Assembly (NCBI GenBank): GCA_029008095.1
Contig: JAQXJB010000029.1
Location: 34,255-98,254 of the forward strand
Source: Clostridiales bacterium
GTDB taxonomy: Bacteria > Bacillota > Clostridia > Oscillospirales > Oscillospiraceae
Reading direction: 5' to 3'
DNA: 64,000 nucleotides
Shown here: positions 28,184-37,424 of the stretch, one piece after another
How the letters are laid out: each line of letters begins with the position of its first letter
Position numbering within the stretch: the first letter of the stretch is position 1
Made by a program: the position numbers and the translations under genes
The notes under the pieces: generated by a model
The model's database searches: none
The model's input: only the letters and a program-made list of their open reading frames with translations
Told to the model about the DNA's origin: nothing

Positions 28184-29017
28184 ATGCAATACATAGAACA
28201 TGATGGATTTGTGGAGATAAGCTCGCCGGAGGATTTCGACCCGGTTAAAATTTTTGAGTGCGGCCAGTGCTTTCGCTGGAACGCGGATGAGAACGGCGTA
28301 TATCGGGGCGTAGCCCACGGATGCGCCGCCAGGGTCTGGACGGAGAACGGCAGCGTTTTCATCAGCGGAACGATGGAGGATTTCCAAAGTATCTGGTACG
28401 ATTACTTTGACCTCGGCCGCGATTACGCCTCGGCGCGGGCAGCGCTTTCCATAGATGAATATACCCGCTCTGCCGCGGAGTACGGCGCGGGCATACGCAT
28501 ATTGCGCCAGGATAAGTGGGAGGCGCTGTGCTCATTCATTATATCCCAGTGCAACAATATTCCGCGCATAAAGAAGATAGTGGAGACGCTTTGTTCCTGC
28601 TTTGGTGAGCCGGTTGAGCTGGAGGGAAAGACACTTTATGCCTTCCCCAATGCGGAAAAGGTGGCGGCGCTCAGCGAAGCCGACCTCGCGCCACTGCACT
28701 GCGGTTACCGCGCACCGTATATCCTCGGAGCGGCCAAGGCTGTTGCGGACGGTTCTCTTGATTTGGACGCGCTGGCCCAAAGTGATTTCAATACCGCGCT
28801 CAAGGCGCTCAAGACTATGAACGGCATCGGCGACAAGGTGGCCAACTGCGTAATCCTTTTCGGACTCTGCATCCCGGACGCCTTTCCGATAGATGTCTGG
28901 ATGAAAAAGGCGCTGGCGGCTCATTATCCAAAAGATTTCGACCCGAAGGTGTTCGGTAAAAACGCCGGGCTCGCCCAGCAGTACATATTTTATTATGCCC
29001 GCTCGGGCAACGTATGA
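28184..29017 (+). CDS. 8-oxoguanine DNA glycosylase (OGG-type, HhH-GPD)
   Basis: FECGQCFRWN; RILRQDKWEALCSFIISQCNNIPRIKKIVETLC; LKTMNGIGDKVANCVILFGLCIPDAFPIDVWMKKAL. Confidence 0.92.
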   Translation: MQYIEHDGFVEISSPEDFDPVKIFECGQCFRWNADENGVYRGVAHGCAARVWTENGSVFISGTMEDFQSIWYDYFDLGRDYASARAALSIDEYTRSAAEYGAGIRILRQDKWEALCSFIISQCNNIPRIKKIVETLCSCFGEPVELEGKTLYAFPNAEKVAALSEADLAPLHCGYRAPYILGAAKAVADGSLDLDALAQSDFNTALKALKTMNGIGDKVANCVILFGLCIPDAFPIDVWMKKALAAHYPKDFDPKVFGKNAGLAQQYIFYYARSGNV

Positions 29018-29062
29018 AAAATAACGGAATAATTAATAAATAAAGGAGTATAGAGTACAAAT

Positions 29063-30262
29063 ATGAAATACGATTTTACCACTATTATGGATCGCCGCGG
29101 CAAGGATTCTGTTGCGGTCGACGTTATCCCGATGGAGGGTGTGGAGGTCAAAGAGGGCTTCAGCAAAATACCAATGTGGGTGGCCGATATGAACTTCGCC
29201 ACTGTTCCAACCATCGTTGACGCTATTATTGAGCGCGCCAAGCATCCCGCATACGGATATTTCCGCACTCCCAAGGAGTATTATGACTCCATCATACGCT
29301 GGCAGAAGGTGCGCAACGGTGTGGAGGGTCTTGAAGCGGAGCACATCGGCTATGAAAATGGTGTGCTCGGCGGCGTTATTTCAGCCATTCAGGCCTTTAC
29401 CGCGCCCGGCGAGGCTGTGCTGCTCCATTCTCCCACCTATGTAGGTTTCACCGGCTGCATAGAGAACAATGGCCGGAAGATCATCCATTCCGACCTTGTG
29501 CAGGATGAAAACGGCGTTTGGCGCATGAATTTTGAGGACATGGATGCCAAAATAAAGAAGCATAAGATACATACCGTTGTGTTCTGCTCTCCCCACAATC
29601 CCTGCGGACGTGTTTGGGAACGTTGGGAGCTGGAGAAGGCAATGGAGGTCTACGCCGCCAACGATTGCATCGTCATATCAGACGAGATCTGGTCGGATAT
29701 CATCATCGGCGAGAAGAAGCATATCCCTACTCAGTCTGTCTCTGAGGATGCCAGGAACCGTACCATAGCCATGTACGCTCCCTCAAAGACCTTCAATCTG
29801 GCCGGTCTTGTAGGCTCCTACCATATAATATATAATAAATACCTCCGTGACCGCGTAATGAAGCAGGGAAGCCTTGCTCATTATAACGACGCGAATGTTC
29901 TATCCGTCCATGCCCTTATCGGCGCGTATAAGCCCGAGGGCGAGGAGTGGGTAGACGAGCTGTGTCAGGTGCTGGGCGGCAACGTGGACTACGCATACGA
30001 CTATATCAAGGAACACTTTGCGGGCGTGGAGCTCTTTAAGCCCGAGGGCACCTATATGCTCTATCTGGACTGCGAAAAGTGGTGCAAGGCTCACGGAAAA
30101 ACCATGGACGAGCTGATCCGCGCCGGTATGGAGGTCGGCGTTATCTGGCAGGACGGCAGACCCTTCCACCGGGAGTACGCAATCCGTATGAACCTCGCCG
30201 TACCCCATTCTCTCGTAGTCGAGGCTATGAACAGATTGGATCAGTACGTTTTCAACGCTTGA
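29063..30262 (+). CDS. MalY/PatB family PLP-dependent C-S lyase / aminotransferase
   Basis: PMWVADMNFATVPTI; YGYFRTPKEYYDSI; FCSPHNPCGRVW; SDEIWSDII; APSKTFNLAGL. Confidence 0.9.
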   Translation: MKYDFTTIMDRRGKDSVAVDVIPMEGVEVKEGFSKIPMWVADMNFATVPTIVDAIIERAKHPAYGYFRTPKEYYDSIIRWQKVRNGVEGLEAEHIGYENGVLGGVISAIQAFTAPGEAVLLHSPTYVGFTGCIENNGRKIIHSDLVQDENGVWRMNFEDMDAKIKKHKIHTVVFCSPHNPCGRVWERWELEKAMEVYAANDCIVISDEIWSDIIIGEKKHIPTQSVSEDARNRTIAMYAPSKTFNLAGLVGSYHIIYNKYLRDRVMKQGSLAHYNDANVLSVHALIGAYKPEGEEWVDELCQVLGGNVDYAYDYIKEHFAGVELFKPEGTYMLYLDCEKWCKAHGKTMDELIRAGMEVGVIWQDGRPFHREYAIRMNLAVPHSLVVEAMNRLDQYVFNA

Positions 30263-30275
30263 TGATATATTAAAT

Positions 30276-30301
30276 CCCGCCGCAGTAAAAACTGCGGCGG
30301 G
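30276..30301. terminator. bidirectional terminator
   Basis: CCCGCCGCAGT-aaaa-ACTGCGGCGGG. Confidence 0.75.
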
Positions 30302-30306
30302 GTGGT

Positions 30307-30861
30307 TTATGCGAACAATTTTGCGAAATCCTCGGGTTCTGGGACTTCAAGGGGATTTTCACAGTAGTGAGCGACTGAGACGTTCAGCTCACTGTCAACA
30401 ATGAAGTAAGCGGGGAGCTGCTCCTCAATGCCCTCGTTGGGGCCATGCTGCAGTCCCATGTCCTCGATGGCCTTGAATACCTGCAGCATCTCGGGAGTGG
30501 GAGCGGGCATTTCGCCGCCTTCGGCTGGAGGAGCCATTACGCCGATCTCCAGCTTCTGATAAAGAAGCATATCGGGGTCGCAGATGATATCAAAGGGGAA
30601 ATCAATATCCGTCTGGGAGGCGATGCTTTCCGGGGTGGACTGAAGGGCGACCACGAGGCCGTTGCCTCCGGCGGTTATCTGCTCATAGCTGTCACGGTAT
30701 TTTATCATATCGTACTGGCAGAGAGGGCAGCCGTAATAGCGGAGGAAAACTATGGCGGTCTTGCCGCTTTTCCTTACAAGCTCCGAGATGCTTGTCCTGC
30801 CTTTTTTCAGGCTGGTAACGCTGAAATCCTCAAACTTTGTTCCGGCTTCAACTTTAGACAT
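30307..30861 (-). CDS. peroxiredoxin-like/AhpC-TSA family protein
   Basis: GKTAIVFLRYYGCPLCQYDMIKYRDSYEQI, thioredoxin-fold CxxC. Confidence 0.75.
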   Translation of the reverse strand: MSKVEAGTKFEDFSVTSLKKGRTSISELVRKSGKTAIVFLRYYGCPLCQYDMIKYRDSYEQITAGGNGLVVALQSTPESIASQTDIDFPFDIICDPDMLLYQKLEIGVMAPPAEGGEMPAPTPEMLQVFKAIEDMGLQHGPNEGIEEQLPAYFIVDSELNVSVAHYCENPLEVPEPEDFAKLFA

Positions 30862-30966
30862 GGTGAATCACTCCTGTATGTAATATAGTTGATACTTTAA
30901 ATATTATAACGAGGAAAAGCATATGTCAAATAGTAAAAAAACGTCGATTTTACCTCACGGGCGAGG

Positions 30967-32503
<1,537 letters not shown>

Positions 32504-32518
32504 TTTCGGAAGTGTTTT

Positions 32519-32655
32519 AGTGTGAAAAATCACACTATATTATAAAAAGCCCATCGCCCCGCCCTGCGGGCAACCGGCGATGATGGCAAAAAATCCTCCA
32601 TGTGGGAGAGATTTTTAATGACTATTTGTGCGGTGCTGACGCATGGAGGATTTAT
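32519..32655 (+). repeat. interspersed structured leader repeat, copy B (tandem, not followed by a CDS)
   Basis: AGTGTGAAAAATCACACT; CATCGCC/GGCGATG; AATCCTCCATG/CATGGAGGATT; runs directly into copy C. Confidence 0.85.
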
Positions 32656-32793
32656 AGTGTGAAAAATCACACTATATTATGAAAAAGCCCATCGCCTCGC
32701 CCTACGTGCAACCGGCGATGATGGCAAAAAATCCTCCATGCCGGGGGATTTTTTGCAGACTATATGTGCGGTGTTGCCGCATGGGGGATTTAT
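32656..32793 (+). repeat. interspersed structured leader repeat, copy C (ends at sirtuin start codon)
   Basis: AGTGTGAAAAATCACACT; CATCGCC/GGCGATG; AATCCTCCATGC/GCATGGGGGATT; ATG at 32794. Confidence 0.85.
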
Positions 32794-33510
32794 ATGACTG
32801 ATAGCGTAAAAACGCTGAAGCAGTGGATAGAAAACTCGGATAACATCGTGTTCTTCGGGGGCGCCGGGGTCAGCACCGAGTCCGGCATCCCTGATTTCCG
32901 AAGCGTGGACGGTCTTTATAACCAGAAGTATGAGTTCTCACCGGAGACCATCATCAGCCACAGCTTTTTTATGCGGTATCCCGAGGAATTCTATCGCTTC
33001 TATAAGGATAAAATGATATATACCGAAGCCCAGCCCAATGCCTGCCACCTGAAGCTGGCGGAGCTTGAAGCCAAGGGGAAGCTAAAGGCCGTCATTACCC
33101 AGAATATAGACGGTCTCCATCAGCTTGCCGGAAGCAAAGAGGTCATGGAGCTTCACGGTACCATCCATAAAAACAGATGTATGCGCTGCGGCAGAAAATA
33201 TGACCTTGACTTCATTGTAAAGTCCGAGGGCGTGCCCAAGTGTGACTGCGGCGGAATAGTAAAGCCCGAGGTAGTCCTTTATGAGGAGGGACTTGACGAT
33301 GATACCGTGCGCAAGTCTGTGGAGTATATCAGAAACGCGGATGTGCTCATAATCGGCGGAACATCTCTCTCGGTATATCCCGCTGCGGGTCTGCTGCAGT
33401 ATTATCGTGGCGATAAGCTTGTCCTCATCAATAAATCGCCAACTCCCTATGACGGTGATGCTAACCTGTTGATCGCCGAAAAGATAGGCGAAGTATTCTC
33501 TCAGCTCTGA
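32794..33510 (+). CDS. sirtuin (NAD-dependent protein deacylase)
   Basis: FFGGAGVSTESGIPDFRS; TQNIDGLHQLAGSKEVMELHGT; CxxC zinc site; VKPEVVLYEE; GGTSLSVYPAAGL. Confidence 0.95.
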   Translation: MTDSVKTLKQWIENSDNIVFFGGAGVSTESGIPDFRSVDGLYNQKYEFSPETIISHSFFMRYPEEFYRFYKDKMIYTEAQPNACHLKLAELEAKGKLKAVITQNIDGLHQLAGSKEVMELHGTIHKNRCMRCGRKYDLDFIVKSEGVPKCDCGGIVKPEVVLYEEGLDDDTVRKSVEYIRNADVLIIGGTSLSVYPAAGLLQYYRGDKLVLINKSPTPYDGDANLLIAEKIGEVFSQL

Positions 33511-33553
33511 GGCAATGCTGTTCATATCGGCGTTGCCGGAAAAGGGTGATACA

Positions 33554-34282
33554 TTGCGCACTGAAATATTAGGCGTAGAATTTGACAATTTTAATATGGA
33601 AGAGGCTGCTTCTAAAGCGCTTGAGCTTATGAAGCAGCGGAGCGGTGCATATGTAGTCACGCCAAATCCGGAAATAGTCTGGATGTGCCGTGACAATGCT
33701 GCGTTAAAGGAGGCTGTCGCGGAAGCTGACCTTGTTGTTGCCGACGGTATCGGCGTCATTTACGGCGCGAGGATATTGGGCACGCCGCTTAAGGAACGTG
33801 TCCCCGGCATTGACCTTGGCACTGAGCTTTTCAAAGCCTTGTCCGAAAAGGGTGGGAAGCTTTATCTGCTGGGAGCAAAGCCCGGTATCGCGGAGAAAGC
33901 AGCGGAAACAATATCAGGGCGCTTTCCCGGAATAAAAATCTGCGGTACGGCTGACGGATATTTCAAGGACGATGAACCCATCATCGAGAAGATAAACGCC
34001 GCCGCTCCCGACCTGCTGCTGGTCTGTCTCGGAGCGCCCAAGCAAGAGATATGGATGCATAAAAACGCGCCCAGGCTCAACGTTGGCCTTATGATGGGGC
34101 TCGGCGGTGTGCTGGACGTATTTGCCGGCACGGTGCAGCGTGCCCCGGAGAGCTGGCAGAAGCTTGGTCTTGAGTGGCTTTACCGCCTTATCAGGCAGCC
34201 ATCGAGAATAAAAAGAATGATAAAGCTGCCGGTGTTTCTTTTAGCGGCTATCGGGCAGCGTATAAGAGGTAAGAAAAAATGA
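33554..34282 (+). CDS. WecG/TagA/CpsF family glycosyltransferase
   Basis: VTPNPEIVWMCRDN; ADLVVADGIGVIYGARILG; GAPKQEIWMHKNAPRL; GLGGVLDVFAGTVQRAPESWQKLGLEWLYRLIRQPSRIKR; TTG start proposed. Confidence 0.9.
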   Translation: MRTEILGVEFDNFNMEEAASKALELMKQRSGAYVVTPNPEIVWMCRDNAALKEAVAEADLVVADGIGVIYGARILGTPLKERVPGIDLGTELFKALSEKGGKLYLLGAKPGIAEKAAETISGRFPGIKICGTADGYFKDDEPIIEKINAAAPDLLLVCLGAPKQEIWMHKNAPRLNVGLMMGLGGVLDVFAGTVQRAPESWQKLGLEWLYRLIRQPSRIKRMIKLPVFLLAAIGQRIRGKKK

Positions 34283-34950
34283 GCAGGGGCAAGCTGATCG
34301 TATTCGAGGGCATAGACGGTTCGGGAAAATCAACGCAGTATAAGCTGCTGTGCGAGAAGCTCAGAGCTGAAGGCGTTGAACTGAGAAGCCTCGTGTTCCC
34401 TCAGTATTCCGAGCCTTCCTCGGCTCTTATAAGAATGTATCTCGGCGGGGAATTCGGCTCTAAGCCCGGGGATGTGAACGCCTACGCGGCCTCAGCCTTC
34501 TTTGCAGTTGATAGATTTGCCTCGTATAAAAAATCATGGGGCGAGTATTATGAAAGCGGAGGGCTTATAATAACCGATAGATACGCCACTTCAAACGCTG
34601 TCCATCAGGCGTCTAAGCTTACAAGGGAAGCCCGCCGCGCTTTCTTTGACTGGCTATATGATTTTGAATACACGAAAATGGGCCTGCCTGCCCCGGATAT
34701 GGTCATTTTCATGGATATAAGCGCCGAGGCAGCTTCGGCGCAGATGCGCAGCCGGGAAGAAGCTACAGGTACGGCAGCGGATATACATGAGCAGGATATG
34801 GAGTATCTCAACAATTGCTGCGAAGCTGCTCGTGATGCTGCAGAGTTTTACTCCTGGCAGAGGGTGAACTGCCTTACCGGCGGCAAAATGCGCACCGTTG
34901 GAGACATACACTCCGAGGTTATGGAGCTGGTGCTGCCATATATCAAATAA
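34279..34950 (+). CDS. tmk: thymidylate kinase
   Basis: VFEGIDGSGKSTQYKLLCEKL; DRYATSNAVHQ; overlaps previous gene by 4 nt. Confidence 0.9.
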   Translation: MSRGKLIVFEGIDGSGKSTQYKLLCEKLRAEGVELRSLVFPQYSEPSSALIRMYLGGEFGSKPGDVNAYAASAFFAVDRFASYKKSWGEYYESGGLIITDRYATSNAVHQASKLTREARRAFFDWLYDFEYTKMGLPAPDMVIFMDISAEAASAQMRSREEATGTAADIHEQDMEYLNNCCEAARDAAEFYSWQRVNCLTGGKMRTVGDIHSEVMELVLPYIK

Positions 34951-34982
34951 GGGCAAACATATCATATAAAGGAAGTGAGCAT

Positions 34983-35522
34983 ATGGTATATATTCTGCTT
35001 GGCAAGGGCTTTGAAGAGATAGAGGCGGTAGCGCCGCTGGATATACTCAGAAGAGGCGGCGTTGAAGCGGCCTTCGCCGGAATAGGCGGCATGAGCGTAG
35101 AGGGCGCGCACGGCATAGTGATGAATTGCGACTTGAACGCAGATGATATCGACCTGGATAAGACCGATATGCTCGTTATTCCAGGAGGACTTGGCGGTGT
35201 GGAGAGTATTTCCGGCTGCGAAGAGGTCATGACGAAGATAAAGAATGCCGGTGAGAAGGGGATAGCCCTTGCTGCCATTTGCGCAGGTCCCACGGTGCTC
35301 CATAGGCTTGGCCTCCTCAAGGGCGTGAAGGCAGTGTGCTATCCAGGCATGGAGGAAGAAATGCCTGGCACTATTTTCGGCAAGGCTCCCGCCTGTGTGG
35401 ACGGTAAAATCATTACAGGCCGCGGACCCGGCGCCGCATTGGAGTTTGGTTTTGAGCTGCTGCGATTCTTCAAAGGCGACGAAGCGGTGAGAGCTATGGG
35501 AAACTCTATGGTTTGCGGGTAA
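34983..35522 (+). CDS. DJ-1/PfpI family protein
   Basis: GFEEIEAVAPLDILRRGGVEA; LVIPGGLGG; AAICAGPTVLHRLGLLKG. Confidence 0.92.
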   Translation: MVYILLGKGFEEIEAVAPLDILRRGGVEAAFAGIGGMSVEGAHGIVMNCDLNADDIDLDKTDMLVIPGGLGGVESISGCEEVMTKIKNAGEKGIALAAICAGPTVLHRLGLLKGVKAVCYPGMEEEMPGTIFGKAPACVDGKIITGRGPGAALEFGFELLRFFKGDEAVRAMGNSMVCG

Positions 35523-35586
35523 TGTTCATCGTTGATGACCCCGGGGCCTTCGGATGAAAGCCCCGGGGATGGAGATTTACGGCATA

Positions 35587-35733
35587 TTAGCAGCCGCAGT
35601 TGTTGTTATTGTTGCCAAAGCCACAGCCGCAGCCACAGCCGTTATTGCCCCAAGTGCCGCAGCCACCGCAGGCGAAGATGATGATTATGAGGATGATCCA
35701 GATCCAGCAGCTACCAGTATTTCCACAGAACAT
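35587..35733 (-). CDS. 48-aa Cys/Gly/Asn-rich small protein with hydrophobic segment (YjcZ-like sporulation type?)
   Basis: ATG with GAAAGGA RBS; MFCGNTGSCWIWIILIIIIFACGGCGTWGNNGCGCGCGFGNNNNNCGC*; below the ORF-track length cutoff. Confidence 0.7.
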   Translation of the reverse strand: MFCGNTGSCWIWIILIIIIFACGGCGTWGNNGCGCGCGFGNNNNNCGC

Positions 35734-35889
35734 AGTAAATTTCCTTTCTCCGCGCTTCAAGATTCAGCTCCCGCTGCGCGGTAGAATCATCGGGAGCCGT
35801 TGATCAGTTAAGCTCCTTGCGCTTTACCTTTCGGCTTATACTATGCCGGTACAGCAAAAGGTGTTACAGCCATCTGAGAGAAGAGGTGT

Positions 35890-37389
35890 GTGATGGCGGA
35901 AAACAAAAACAATAAAAAAGGCAGCGCTATTTTTGAACGCTTTCTGAGCATGATTGATAATGTTCAGGAAGATAACTATGAAAACAACGTTACATCTGAA
36001 GCAGGAAGCGAGGACACACCGCTGTCTGAGGACGTGAAGGAATTTTTTGGCAGCGAAGTGTCCGAAGAACCGGAAGTCACGGAAGAAACGCGAAAAATAA
36101 GCAGCGAAGAATTATCAAGTCTGCTGGACATATGCGGGCTGGATATCCAGCCTGACGAGAGCGAGAACACAATGGTGTTCAAAACCTCTGACGAAGAGTC
36201 TGACGGCGGGAACGATGAACATAACGATGAAGTGGAAGAAACCCATGTTTTCACCAAGCTCGGCAATGAGGCTGAAGAGAATTCCGATGCGGAAGACGAC
36301 GAGGAAGAGTATGAGGCCAGGGATTTCCGACCCATTCGGAGAAGCAGACGTTATCGCACGGGCTGTATGGGCGGAATCCTTTATTTCCTCATGGTTGTTT
36401 GCATAAGCGCCGCTTTGGCAGCCTTCGGCTGGCTGGCCGCCAACGATGTTCTATCACTGAATAAGGAACTGGTGACCGCAGAGATAACCGTCAAGGAAGG
36501 ATTTACAATTGAAGAGGTGGCCCATGACCTTAAAGAAGCGGGTATAATCGAATATCCCTTCCTTTTTAAGATGTTTTCAAAGTTGTCGACTGCCGAAGAG
36601 AAGATCACTCCCGGCACTTATACTCTCAGCTCCAATCTGGACTATAGAGCCATTGTAACCAATCTTCGGGAGACCTCCGGCCCGCTTAAGACTGTCACGG
36701 TTACCATCCCGGAAGGCAAGACCATGATGCAGACCTTTGAAATACTCGAGGAAAACGGAGTATGCAAAGTGGATGAGCTTCTGGAATGCTCCATGAATTA
36801 TGAGTTTGATTATGATTTCCTCAACCCGGACAAACTGGGTACGGAAAAGCGTTTGGAGGGCTTCTTGTTCCCGGATACCTATGAGTTCTATGTGAACTCC
36901 GACCCGGAGGACGCCATCGAGAAGTTTCTGGATAACTTTAAGTATCGCGTCAAGGATCATATGTACCTCAAGGCTGAAGAAATGGGATATACCTTCGACG
37001 AGATCATGACCATTGCATCCATGATAGAAATGGAGGCAGCCTCCGACAGTGAGCGCACGACCATTGCCTCCGTTATCTATAACCGGCTCAAGAGCTCCGA
37101 TTTCCGATGTCTGCAGATAGACGCCACCGTTCAGTACGCCCTCGGTGAGCATAAGGAATCGCTTAGCTATGATGATCTTCAGGTGGACAGCCCCTATAAC
37201 ACTTATATATATGAAGGCCTGCCTCCCGGACCGATAGCAAATCCCGGCATCACATCTATCGGCGCTGCGCTTAATCCCGAAAACACCAATTATTATTACT
37301 ACGCGCTCAGTACCGATGGAACGCATAAATTCTTCACATACTATTCGTCCTTCCAGGAGTTTGTAAACAGTTCCAATTACGGAGGATAA
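35890..37389 (+). CDS. mltG: endolytic transglycosylase MltG (YceG-like) with acidic cytoplasmic extension
   Basis: TM then TVTIPEGKTMMQTFEILEENGV; LEGFLFPDTYEF; IASMIEMEAASDSERTTIASVIYNRL; QIDATVQYALG; GLPPGPIANPGITSI. Confidence 0.93.
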   Translation: MMAENKNNKKGSAIFERFLSMIDNVQEDNYENNVTSEAGSEDTPLSEDVKEFFGSEVSEEPEVTEETRKISSEELSSLLDICGLDIQPDESENTMVFKTSDEESDGGNDEHNDEVEETHVFTKLGNEAEENSDAEDDEEEYEARDFRPIRRSRRYRTGCMGGILYFLMVVCISAALAAFGWLAANDVLSLNKELVTAEITVKEGFTIEEVAHDLKEAGIIEYPFLFKMFSKLSTAEEKITPGTYTLSSNLDYRAIVTNLRETSGPLKTVTVTIPEGKTMMQTFEILEENGVCKVDELLECSMNYEFDYDFLNPDKLGTEKRLEGFLFPDTYEFYVNSDPEDAIEKFLDNFKYRVKDHMYLKAEEMGYTFDEIMTIASMIEMEAASDSERTTIASVIYNRLKSSDFRCLQIDATVQYALGEHKESLSYDDLQVDSPYNTYIYEGLPPGPIANPGITSIGAALNPENTNYYYYALSTDGTHKFFTYYSSFQEFVNSSNYGG

Positions 37390-37424
37390 AAGAAAATTAA
37401 TGTTTATTGGAGGAAAACCCGGCA

